NCBI GenBank assembly: GCA_949710005.1
Contig: OX453274.1
Span: 3,280,655 to 3,344,654 of the forward strand
DNA length: 64,000 nt
Reading direction: 5' to 3'
Origin: Ricordea florida
Taxonomy: Eukaryota; Cnidaria; Anthozoa; Corallimorpharia; Ricordeidae
Shown: piece after piece, positions 56,016-64,000 of the stretch
Position numbering within the stretch: position 1 is the first letter of the stretch
Layout: each line of letters starts with the position of its first letter
Notes under the pieces: generated by a model
The model's database searches: none
The model's input: only the letters and a program-made list of their open reading frames with translations
What the model was told of the DNA's origin: nothing
Translations under genes and position numbers: made by a program

Positions 56016-59000
56016 GTAAGTAAGTAAGTAAGTAACGGCTTTATTTAACGAGGGTAGTACATAATAGTACAAAAGTACTAACAAACTTGTAGCCCTCACG
56101 AAATACAGATTAAAATTTATAAACACCTAAAAATCGACTAAATACGTAATAATACAGACCTAAAAAGTATATAAAAGCTAATGCATTGCAAATCACGGAC
56201 AAAAATGTACTAAAAATTTTTGTTCATCTAATAACAACTTTTCAAATTTCTTTCTAAACAAGCTAGCCGATGCCTGCCTTCTTAAATTTAATGATAAACT
56301 ATTCCAAAGTTGAGCCACTGTAACAGAGAACATTTTGCCACCCTCAGTTTTCCTGTTAACCTTAGGACAAGTCAAGTTTAAATTTGCATGTCTGGTATTT
56401 CTAGCATGCATTTGGCTATTCAATTTTAACGCTTCAAAAATATATGATGGAACTTCACCATTTACACGTTTATAAGTCAAACTACATTTATTCACTTTAA
56501 TTTCTTCATAGAAAGGAAGCCATCCCAACTTATTAAAAAGTTCAACTGACGGTGATAGTCTTGAGGAATCTAAAATCACCCTTGCAGCCCTTTTTTGCAG
56601 TTGTAATACCCTAGTTTGATTTGCTTTACTACAAATAGACCATGTAATAGATCCATACATCATAACAGGCTTAATAATAGCGTTATAGTATAATTGCCTT
56701 TGATTAACTGACAAACAGTTTCTAATCCTCTTTAGTATTCCAATACGTTTCGCAAGCTTTCCACAAATGTAATCAATATGTTCATTAAAACTAAGTTTAT
56801 CATCAACAACTAAACCAAGTAACTTTGTACTTGAAACTCGCTTAATGTCTTGCGGTACTGGTGGACTCAGTTCACCAATCATAGAAGCCAGACGTTTCCC
56901 AGTAATTAGTAGAAACTTTGTCTTTTTTTCATTCAGTGGCATCTTATTACCAGCAGCCCAATCTTGAACATTGACAACAGATTCCTCCAAGGATTTTATT
57001 AGCTGATGTAGTTCTTTATAATCAGCTGACTTCGATATAGTAGTATCGTCTGCATACAAATCCAGCTCAGCATTACCAATGTGCAAGGGAAGGTCATTTA
57101 TGAAGATTATAAAAAATAGAGGCCCCAATATGGACCCTTGTGGAATCCCATGGCAGATTTCTCTCATAGTTGATCGTGCTCCAGACAACTGAACACACTG
57201 TTTCCTTTGATGCAGATATGACTTTGTCCAAGCAATAGCATTTTCATCAAAGCCATAGATCTTCAGCTTTAATAAAAGCAGAGAATGATCAAGCATGTCA
57301 AAAGCTTTTTGATAGTCTACCGTTACCATGCCAGTTACACGATTGTTATCCAGTTCAAACAGCAACTGATCAATGATCTTTATAAGTGCTGTTTCAGTGC
57401 TGTGATGACATCGAAAACCAGATTGTTTACTATACAACAAGCTATTTCGACTCATGTATGTGTAGACGTGTTTATGTACGTGCTTCTCAATAATTTTGGA
57501 CATAACAGGTAACACAGAAATTGGACGAAAATTTTTTACATCGTCACGTTCACCATCTTTAAAGATTGGAGTGACTTTGGCTATCTTCCATCTGCTTGGG
57601 AAAATACCAGATGACAGGGACAAATTTATAATTTTTGTGATAGAAGGAGCTAAAGCTGGAGCAGCTATCTTTAGTATTTTAGCGCCAATGTTATCGATGC
57701 CAGTAGATTTATTAGCTTGAATATCTTTTAGGATACCTAAGACATGTTTTGTTGTCATGGGTGGAATCGTAAACTTCACATCTTTGTCTATTCTTGAAGC
57801 AACAAAGGTTCTTAGTTTCGAGAGATCGTAGCAAACATCAGGAAGTAGTGATCTCAAACGATCTGCAACGGTTGTAAAATGTTCATTTAGAAATTCTGCA
57901 ATTTCTTGTTTATCCTCAATAAAACCATTATCTGTTTTAAGACGCATGATTGATTCTTGTCTTTTTCCAGTTCCCTCTAGGCGTTTTATTGTTCTCCAAA
58001 TCCCCTTGGTGTTGCCTTTATCTTTTTCAAATGCAGTCTTGTAAAACTTTCGTTTAGCATATTTAAGTTTGTTAACAGCTTTATTTCTTGCAGCCTTGTA
58101 ATCTAACCATGAATTATCGTTCCCCGTTCGCTTAGCAATCTTTAACAGATTGTCTCTTTGTATCAAAAGTTCAAGAATTTCATTTGTCATCCATGACGGC
58201 TGACATCTGCGAGCAACACGTTTAAAACGCCAAGGAGCATGTTTATCTACAGCTTCATTGTACAGGAGTTCCCATGCAGCAACAACGTCGTCGATATCGT
58301 CAAAAACAAAAGGTGTATCCCAGGGGACGTCATTAAGAGTTGATAGAAAGTCATTTTCATTAAACCGTTTCATGTTACGGTATGTAATTCTTTTCCTCGC
58401 AATAGCTTCTTTTGAACGATGATATTTCCTGGTCACAAATACAGGCAAATGATCAGCCAATCCAATGTCACGAAAACAGACATTCACAATATGATGGGAG
58501 TGGTTTGTGTAAACATGATCAAGAATAGTTCCACTAATTGGTCGGGTGACAAAATCAACCAACTGATGAAAATGCATGCTTCTTAGTCCCACAGTAAGCC
58601 GATGTTTGTTGAATGTACTTTTCTTGTTGCTGTCAATATTAAAATCACCCAAAACGATGGTTTCCTTGTTTAGTAAATAAGCAGATTCGATGTTTTTTTC
58701 TAGGTTTATGTCATCCTCCTTAGAAAACGAGGGTGGGCGATAAACTCCAGCAATAAGTAACGATCTATTAGACTTGAAAGGACATACCTCCAACCAAATA
58801 ATCTCCAAATCAGATCGTTCCAAATCAGTCCTTCTTTTTACTTTCAACTCAGCATTCACATATCCCATAACACCTCCACCACCTTTTTGGGGCCTGTCCT
58901 TTCGGAAGATATCAAAACCATTGACATTAAATAAGGAGTCAGAAACATTTGGCTTGAGAAACGTTTCATTCAAAAACATGATATCAACTTGTGGTTTACC

Positions 59001-59213
59001 ATCCTTCCTGGATAAGTAAAGCTTAATCTGGTCCAGCTTTGCAGATGTCAGACGATTCACGTTCCAATGACCAATCTTGAGTCCAGAAGACGGCAATGCA
59101 AGATCAAAGTGAAGGTGTGTCGAATCAACATAATCACTACCATCAATGCTCGAACATGGCGAAGGACAAGAACGTGGTGAAGAGGAAATCGTTGAGAATG
59201 AACTCTTCGACCC
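56016..59213 (-). mobile_element. LINE 2 (CR1-like), 3.2 kb
   Basis: A second non-LTR element inserted in gag in the same direction as LINE 1. The 3' end is a (TTAC)n tail at about 56016-56034. The 5' border is near 59213, from where the gag frame is readable again. The flanks share only about 4 bases (AAGG). It is 5'-truncated or lacks an ORF1. Confidence 0.82.
56193..59213 (-). CDS. LINE 2 ORF2: endonuclease and reverse transcriptase
   Basis: The endonuclease begins at LKIGHWNVNRL and has FLNETF, YRPPSF, GDFNIDSN and ADHLPVF. The reverse transcriptase has VDYQKAFDMLDH, GIPQGSILGPL and YADDT. The frame is open to a TAA near 56193. The open frame extends some 11 codons beyond the LINE border into gag sequence (to 59246), which is a chance extension. 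About 1000 aa, no internal stop. Confidence 0.88.
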   Translation of the reverse strand, partial: GSKSSFSTISSSPRSCPSPCSSIDGSDYVDSTHLHFDLALPSSGLKIGHWNVNRLTSAKLDQIKLYLSRKDGKPQVDIMFLNETFLKPNVSDSLFNVNGFDIFRKDRPQKGGGGVMGYVNAELKVKRRTDLERSDLEIIWLEVCPFKSNRSLLIAGVYRPPSFSKEDDINLEKNIESAYLLNKETIVLGDFNIDSNKKSTFNKHRLTVGLRSMHFHQLVDFVTRPISGTILDHVYTNHSHHIVNVCFRDIGLADHLPVFVTRKYHRSKEAIARKRITYRNMKRFNENDFLSTLNDVPWDTPFVFDDIDDVVAAWELLYNEAVDKHAPWRFKRVARRCQPSWMTNEILELLIQRDNLLKIAKRTGNDNSWLDYKAARNKAVNKLKYAKRKFYKTAFEKDKGNTKGIWRTIKRLEGTGKRQESIMRLKTDNGFIEDKQEIAEFLNEHFTTVADRLRSLLPDVCYDLSKLRTFVASRIDKDVKFTIPPMTTKHVLGILKDIQANKSTGIDNIGAKILKIAAPALAPSITKIINLSLSSGIFPSRWKIAKVTPIFKDGERDDVKNFRPISVLPVMSKIIEKHVHKHVYTYMSRNSLLYSKQSGFRCHHSTETALIKIIDQLLFELDNNRVTGMVTVDYQKAFDMLDHSLLLLKLKIYGFDENAIAWTKSYLHQRKQCVQLSGARSTMREICHGIPQGSILGPLFFIIFINDLPLHIGNAELDLYADDTTISKSADYKELHQLIKSLEESVVNVQDWAAGNKMPLNEKKTKFLLITGKRLASMIGELSPPVPQDIKRVSSTKLLGLVVDDKLSFNEHIDYICGKLAKRIGILKRIRNCLSVNQRQLYYNAIIKPVMMYGSITWSICSKANQTRVLQLQKRAARVILDSSRLSPSVELFNKLGWLPFYEEIKVNKCSLTYKRVNGEVPSYIFEALKLNSQMHARNTRHANLNLTCPKVNRKTEGGKMFSVTVAQLWNSLSLNLRRQASASLFRKKFEKLLLDEQKFLVHFCP

Positions 59214-59338
59214 TTCGCTGGGTCGTACCAGTTGTGCATAACACAATAATCCACTAAATCTTCGATGTACACTTCCATGTCATGTTTATCGTCGCCCGTC
59301 GTTTTAAGAGACGGGAATGGAGAGCTTGGCGAAGCCAT
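59214..59338 (-). CDS. Gypsy Gag, N-terminal part
   Basis: It starts with Met at 59338, about 50 nt inside the 5' LTR, and encodes about 41 residues before the LINE 2 junction. Further Gag sequence resumes at 56015. Confidence 0.75.
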
Positions 59339-59373
59339 GATGCTTTAGAACGCTTTAAAAAAAACGGCTTAAA

Positions 59374-59391
59374 CCGCCACCGCTGCCACCA
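59374..59391 (-). promoter_or_regulatory. Primer-binding site of gypsy element
   Basis: Directly after the 5' LTR, on the coding strand, is TGGTGGCAGCGGTGGCGG. It starts TGG as expected for priming by a tRNA 3' CCA end; it loosely resembles initiator-Met sites, but the tRNA is not determined. Confidence 0.6.
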
Positions 59392-59538
59392 TGTTACACA
59401 GTGGTGTGTAAACGATCGAATGATTTATTATTCAAGAAACTACATTATACATACTAATCAGTTATACATAGTGCGTGCCATTATGATGGAATGTGCTGAT
59501 GCATATAATTGCATGTGCATATTACTACATGTGCAACA
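59392..59538 (-). repeat. 5' LTR of the gypsy element
   Basis: Same 147 bp as 46835-46981 with about five differences; TG...CA ends on the coding strand. The LTR is unusually short. Confidence 0.92.
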
Positions 59539-59542
59539 GTCT

Positions 59543-60323
59543 ATTTCCACTTGGCCCATTGTGCATGATTTTTTTGTAGACTTTTGCTGTGCTGGATTTT
59601 TTTTTTTGGTAATTGACTAACATCCCCCCTCAAAAATAAAATGGTTCATCCTTTAGGTCTGTTCTCACTGCACAAGTTACCATCTCTCATTTTTCACTAG
59701 GCACTTAGGCTACAATTTTCTGCTTCAAAGACATTTTTTCGAAAAGTTCTTCAAAGAACAAACTGATGTTTTATTCCTTTCTCTATTCCAATATAGAGCA
59801 AATCCCTGGGGAATATAACCACTCCTCACCAACAAACTACTGCCTGAAATTTTCTAACCCTGAAAAAATCTGTAATCTGAATTTCAAACCCTCCAAACTC
59901 CTTTGCACTCCCTAACATTGTTATCTTGCAGTAACCCTTGCGCCAACTTTGTGTTGGCTATCATTAAAATCCTTAAATGCAATTGGGGTCAATCCTGGGG
60001 TCAGTTCAATGCAACTTTATCAAGTGTGATTTTAAAGTGAAGCTATAGTTTAGAAGTTTGAAAACAAAAGCTACACTCACGCATTTCAATGTAAATTTGA
60101 AAAACCATAAATTCAGATTCGAACACCTTACATTCAAATTTAAAAAACCTTTGATTCAAATTTAAGCTTTTTAACAAGTGTAGCTATTGTTTGCAAACTC
60201 CAAAACAGTAGCTACAACTTAAAATTACCCTTGTTAAGATTTATAAAACTGATCTCTAAAAAAACCCTCTTAACAACTTCTCTTGCATGTCCTGACATTT
60301 GTATCTTTTACCTCGGTCTTTAG
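59543..60323 (+). other. End of intron 3
   Basis: No gene is seen. An imperfect inverted repeat (about 60035-60080 with 60175-60220, AGCTA...GTTTG type) may be another decayed foldback element. Confidence 0.55.
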
Positions 60324-60611
60324 TCAGACAGATGGTTCTACATTGATGATGGCCCATTATTTGAGACCTTGCCTCATGTCATTGATCATTATAGTCGATG
60401 CGCTGATGGGTTACCTGTGTTACTTATTATGGCTTTGCCACCTGATGGCAACCCTCCAATCAACATTCAGTCTGTCCCTGCACCTCCTGTAAGGAAACGA
60501 TCAGGGGCGTTGCCTTCACCTGTAATGACACCTGCAAAAAGTACCCCTGTACTTAACATGGCTCCAGTTAAGCCTCCTCCAAGGGCCCCTCTACAAAGAG
60601 TGGGATCAGTT
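60324..60611 (+). CDS. SHARK-like tyrosine kinase, exon 4 (end of second SH2, linker)
   Basis: 288 bp, phase 0 on both sides; acceptor GGTCTTTAG, donor GTTGTGAGT. It encodes DRWFYIDDGPLFETLPHVIDHYS...DGLPV, the last third of the second SH2, followed by a Pro-rich linker with APVKPPPRAP that could bind SH3 domains. Confidence 0.88.
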
Positions 60612-61293
60612 GTGAGTATGGACAAAAAAAATCAAATATTGATTATTTTCAATTGGGAATTAAATTCAGCCACAAAAATCGCAATATCCCAAAGCCAAAC
60701 TATCATTTTTCAATTATGAAATTAAACTGACAAGCGGTAATCGGATTTTTTTTATGGCTCTTGGCTTTGCAGTGTTACTCTTGGCAATTTTGCCGTTGTA
60801 CAGAAAACTAAAAAAATTGTTTTTCACATTGTTGCTTTGCAAAGGATGGCAAACAAACCTACCAGACTGGATTTTGCACATGCAGTTTCCCTGGTTTGTT
60901 CATGAACGCCGTTGTTTAGTGTCGTCGAAGTCGAAGTCGTCATCTGGTTTTGCTTAAACTCCTTAGGGACCTTTCATTTTTTACGGGGGAGTGGGGGCTG
61001 GTGTGACTTGGAAATCACCATTTAAAAATTGCATGTCCCCCCTCAGTTTGCCAATTTTTTCACGAGCCCCCAATCAAAAGAAAGCGAAGTCAATTTCGAA
61101 TTAAACCATTATAACATTAAACTATTGCTAAAATATTTAACGTGACCTCCCTTATCCCTAATTTCTTCGCATGTTCCCCCCCCAATCCCAGCAGCCTCCC
61201 CTCCCTCGTAAAAATTAACGGTCCTCTAATTTCTTCCGAGAGCATCGACTATACGTCTAACCTATTTCTGAAACGTCTATTCTTCTTTGAAAG
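60612..61293 (+). other. Intron 4 of SHARK-like gene
   Basis: Nothing recognised apart from a GTCGAAGTCGAAGTCGTC-type short repeat near 60920 and a TTAGGGACC...GGGGGAG stretch near 60961 that resembles one end of a Harbinger-like MITE without a partner. Confidence 0.5.
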
Positions 61294-61558
61294 GAAACCC
61301 TCTTGGACAATGCACCATCCAACCCCAGGAGAACGGCTGCCCAGAATTTATCACGATCAGTTAGTGAACACCATCCTCGAACGCAGAATTTCCAAGATTC
61401 CGAAGATTTCAACAAACTAGAACAACGTAACGCAGAGAGGCATCCCCAACCACCACCCCCAGCTACACCACCCCCCAGAGCAGCACGAAGACCTCCGCCA
61501 CCCCTCCCTCCTAATCCGCCCAGTCCGACAAGACCCTCTAATGCTTATTCGCCTCCAG
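61294..61558 (+). CDS. SHARK-like tyrosine kinase, exon 5 (proline-rich linker)
   Basis: The donor CCTCCAG/GTTGGT leaves phase 1, which fits the next exon exactly. The acceptor is less certain: 61294 (after TTCTTTGAAAG) and 61345 (after GCTGCCCAG) both keep phase 0. The product is Pro-rich (PPPPATPPPRAARRPPPPLPPNPP), a likely SH3/WW ligand before the kinase domain. Confidence 0.75.
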
Positions 61559-62289
61559 GTTGGTTTATAAATAATATTTTTCTCTGTGAAGAACGCGAGG
61601 AAGGTGTCCACATTAATAAAAAACTCACCAGTCTTTTTATTATCTTTATGAATCACAGATCCCAAAACTACCGTATTCGGCGCGTAGCTACCTGTACGCC
61701 AATAAGCCATGGCGTACCTGAAATTTTGTAGGAATACATTGCCCGGACAGTTATACATCACGCGACGAATTGCTCGGACAATTAATATCCAACTTTGGCG
61801 TACATGAAAAAAAAAAAATCCTGGCTACGTGCCTGATATTCACATTGTTCCATAACTCAGACCCAATTTGAAAAAAATCAAATTTTTAGACCCATAGATA
61901 CACCTAGAAACGATTGATTTCTATTGGCCCAAAAAGCTGCGTAATATATTCTCTTGTGGGCGAGGTTGTATTTGATACTCGTAGAGGAGTAAGTTTGGTG
62001 CAGTGGTGAGAGCACTCGTCTTCTTCCTCGGTGACCTGGGTTCTAGGTTGAGTCTGTTCTTGGTTTTCTCCTTGTTTTAAAGGTTTTTCTGCGGGTTTTC
62101 TGGTATTCCCCCAGCGATAAAAATCAACACCTCTAAATTCTAATGAGATCTGGACGTCAAGTGCTTATCCATGAACCCCTTCGGGAGATTAGGCGACCAC
62201 TCCCAATCCTATGACGCCAAACTTCATTAACCTCACCTCATTATACGTAAGAGTTAACGTATTCTCAGGTAACACGTCTTTTGTCACAG
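61559..62289 (+). other. Intron 5 of SHARK-like gene
   Basis: GT...AG intron of 731 bp; contains the SINE at about 61985-62205. Confidence 0.7.
61985..62205 (+). mobile_element. tRNA-derived SINE, decayed copy
   Basis: An A-box-like TGGTGCAGTGGTGAGAGCAC is followed about 30 bp later by a B-box-like GGGTTCTAGGTTGAG, and then a non-tRNA body (GGTTTTCTCC, AGGTTTTTCTGCGGG, AATTCTAATGAGATCTGGA). From memory this is the layout of a SINE abundant in corals. The A/B boxes have drifted and no 3' simple repeat tail is clear. Confidence 0.65.
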
Positions 62290-62411
62290 GTGCCCCAGCT
62301 TCCCAGCAGACGTTGATTACTAGGGAATCTCTTGAGCTCGGCCCGGAACTTGGTCAAGGAGAATTTGGGTCTGTACTTAAAGGTGTATGGACGGATCCTC
62401 AAGGAAAAAAG
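62290..62411 (+). CDS. SHARK-like tyrosine kinase, exon 6 (kinase start, glycine loop)
   Basis: 122 bp, entering in phase 1 and leaving in phase 0. It encodes LITRESLELGPELGQGEFGSV, the ATP-binding glycine-rich loop GQGEFG. Acceptor TTGTCACAG, donor AAAAAGGTGAAG. Confidence 0.9.
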
Positions 62412-62871
62412 GTGAAGTAGAGTAGTCATTTCTCTATTCAGGTAAATTATAGAATACAGGGCCACTTTTTCAGAATTTCTAATTCAAGTGGCTCAGCGGC
62501 TCGTCAGTTAACTTGACTGGCGAGCCGCAAAAGTGGCTCTGCATTCTATAGTTGCTCCCTCTGTTCTTAAAATTGTTCTTTATTGTATATAATTTTATTT
62601 GAATGTTTTGTTTTCTCTGAATGTGTTTCTCGATCTCGATTGTCCGGATGCACGTAGTCTTGAAAAAAAAAAACTGTTTTTTGATTTAGTTTTGGAAACA
62701 TTGGTTAACGTCAACAGCAGTTCTTTTCGAAGCTTCGTGCACCCGTACGAGTTTATTTTTCTGCGCATGCGTTGGGCGCGTGAGCATCACATGTGATGAC
62801 TCGTACATTTACATTTGTTGCGTTTCTGCTCAAACTGGCCTAACTACTTGCGTCTGTTTGGAAACACACAG
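62412..62871 (+). other. Intron 6 of SHARK-like gene
   Basis: GT...AG intron; contains the MITE at 62448-62550. The rest is unremarkable. Confidence 0.7.
62448..62550. mobile_element. 103-bp MITE in intron 6
   Basis: Terminal inverted repeats of about 20 bp (TATAGAATNCAGNGCCACTTTT) enclose an inner hairpin GCGGCTCGTCAGT...ACTGGCGAGCCGC. The family is unassigned and the target duplication is not clear. Confidence 0.7.
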
Positions 62872-62925
62872 GTTCCTGTGGCATTGAAAACACTGCATCC
62901 AGAAAAGATCGCACATGGAGAGCAG
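62872..62925 (+). CDS. SHARK-like tyrosine kinase, exon 7 (catalytic lysine)
   Basis: 54 bp, phase 0 on both sides, encoding VPVALKTLHPEKIAHGEQ; the Lys of VALK is the ATP-anchoring residue. The donor is GAGCAG/GCAAGT, a GC-AG splice site with otherwise perfect consensus. Confidence 0.88.
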
Positions 62926-63486
62926 GCAAGTGCTGTACAGAAATAGGTATTAAGTTAACCCCTTCAAATCGTATGACAACCGAATGGAAAAACAAAGCCA
63001 TGAAGATTTTTGGTAAATCCAATACATACCTCTTACTAACCGAGTTCGAGGTCCGTGCTGTAAGTTACGGACCGAGTTTTTTCCTCGCGAATTTATGGCC
63101 TAAGCGCGAAGCGCGCGGGTCGTAAATCTGAGCGAAGAAAACGACGATCCGTAACTTACAGTACGGACCGTGAAAACGAGGTTTGTAAGATATTTATTAT
63201 ATCTCAAAACAAAGTTTTGAATTTAGCGGGTGGTACAGTGAAGTACGGCCCGCTAAATTGACCAATCACAGCGCGCGTACTAACTGAGAGATATAATACA
63301 ATACAATACAATACAATAACCTGTATTTAACTTGGTCAAATGTTCTTAGCGTATTAGCTACTTTACAGACATGCCACTGTTCATTTGACAGAAGTTTTGG
63401 ATCTTAGACTCACGCGTTTCCTTCGACTAATTTCAAAGAGAATCGCTCTTCGCAGCTCTAGAATAATGTTCTTTTTCTTTCAACAG
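62926..63486 (+). other. Intron 7 (GC-AG) of SHARK-like gene
   Basis: It begins GCAAGT and ends TTTCAACAG. It contains the foldback element at 63045-63180 and a (ATACA)n run near 63296-63320 followed by ACCTGTATTTAACTTGGTC, which looks like the 3' end of a short antisense LINE relic. Confidence 0.7.
63045..63180. mobile_element. Foldback MITE in intron 7
   Basis: GAGGTCCGTGCTGTAAGTTACGGA near 63049 is mirrored by TCCGTAACTTACAGTACGGACC near 63148-63170, with CGCGAAGCGCGCG between. Unassigned family. Confidence 0.7.
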
Positions 63487-63579
63487 GAGTTCCTTCGTGA
63501 AGCGCGCATCATGTCCGGCCTTGATCACACGTGTATTGTAAGACTCATTGGAGTCTGTCTTGGGCCACCGTTAATCTTG
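63487..63579 (+). CDS. SHARK-like tyrosine kinase, exon 8 (helix C)
   Basis: 93 bp, phase 0 on both sides, encoding EFLREARIMSGLDHTCIVRLIGVC. The Glu of the REA motif would pair with the catalytic Lys of exon 7. Donor TTGGTTAGT. The remaining kinase exons lie beyond the window. Confidence 0.88.
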
Positions 63580-63664
63580 GTTAGTTTGAAATGGCATACC
63601 ATATTGCGTTGAATTGCATTATTTCAAGCAGTCCGTTTGTGTAGCCTTTGTATACCACAACCAA

Positions 63665-64000
63665 AAGTATCAGTGCAAACTCCGCTATCACCACCATCAT
63701 CAACACCATCAGCGCAACCACCGCCGCTAGTAACATTCCCGCCGCCACCACTGTCACATTCATCACTACTGACCACCCTCACCGTCGCCGTTAGGACCAT
63801 CACCACCAGTACCACCACCACTGCCATCACTACCACTACCACTATCGCCACCATTACCACTACCACTATCGCCACCATTACTACTACCATCGCCACCACT
63901 ACTACCACTATCGCCACCACTGCCACCATCGCCACCATCGCCACTACTGCAACTACTACCACCATCGCCACCACTACCACTATCGCCACTACTTCAACCA
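63665..64000. repeat. CCA/CACCAT-type trinucleotide repeat in intron 8
   Basis: An imperfect array of CCA, CTA and TCG triplets (CCACTACCACTATCG and variants) runs to the end of the window. It is open in several frames because of its period, but shows no protein features. Confidence 0.85.

Larger units (their letters stand above)
46835..59538 (-). mobile_element. Ty3/gypsy LTR retrotransposon with two nested LINEs
   Basis: Two 147-bp direct repeats (46835-46981 and 59392-59538) bound a minus-strand gag-pol element. GTCT flanks both ends (46831-46834, 59539-59542). The LTRs differ at about 5 of 147 positions. The gag region is broken by LINE 1 (about 50609-55395) and LINE 2 (about 56016-59213). 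Without them the element would be about 4.7 kb. It lies antisense in intron 3 of the SHARK-like gene. Confidence 0.93.

Noticed and set aside
59282-59620. 112-aa frame over the right LTR
   Set aside because: It crosses gag antisense, primer-binding site and LTR; the similar 78-aa frame at the left LTR is the repeat of the same sequence.
61985-62060. Possible functional tRNA gene
   Set aside because: A/B-box-like blocks are there, but no cloverleaf can be drawn and a SINE body follows.
63581-64000. Val/Met-rich and Thr/Pro-rich frames over the triplet repeat
   Set aside because: Composition is purely that of the CCA/CTA repeat; no coding evidence.

Overview
The window is animal genomic DNA, most likely from an anthozoan cnidarian and probably a stony coral. 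The evidence is a spliced receptor-free tyrosine kinase gene of the SHARK type (SH2, ankyrin repeats, SH2, proline-rich linker, kinase), a tRNA-derived SINE of a type I associate with corals, CR1/L2-like LINEs, and a dense load of small foldback elements. Species assignment is inference. About three quarters of the window is mobile DNA.

Layout. (1) 1-5387 is the right end of Polinton/Maverick element A: the end of its integrase, a complete protein-primed DNA polymerase B and its right terminal repeat. (2) 5388-6035 is a short spacer. (3) 6036-22040 is complete Polinton B, 16.0 kb, with about 264-bp terminal inverted repeats (TIRs) and flanking TACCC. (4) 22046-23401 is host DNA without recognisable genes. 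(5) 23411-43721 is a Mutator/Foldback-like element with long inverted arms built from 171-bp tandem repeats and a 9-bp target duplication. Its right arm is split by complete Polinton C (27232-43559, 16.3 kb, 427-bp TIRs), and its interior carries two small MITEs. (6) From 43904 to the end of the window are eight exons of the SHARK-like kinase. Its third intron (13.6 kb) holds a Ty3/gypsy LTR retrotransposon (46835-59538, antisense to the host gene) that is itself interrupted by two LINEs.

How the Polinton genes fit together. B and C share one virus-like gene set: rve integrase and PolB, tail to tail at the right; a capsid block (candidate double-jelly-roll major capsid protein, FtsK/HerA-A32-type packaging ATPase, several small membrane or coiled-coil proteins); a large C-terminally anchored protein; a hydrophobic coiled-coil protein; a short beta-rich protein; a candidate ssDNA-binding protein; and, next to the left TIR, a Cys/His-repeat protein followed by a variable accessory gene. 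I find no adenain-type maturation protease.

The most interesting signals are regulatory. An ATCTAAAGAT/ATCTAAAAAC-type motif lies about 20-45 nt upstream of nearly every start codon. A conserved 30-nt palindrome lies at the 3' ends of converging genes. The promoters, and in element C even the first codons, of the two outermost genes lie inside the TIRs. Together these suggest a self-contained viral transcription programme resembling that of giant viruses.
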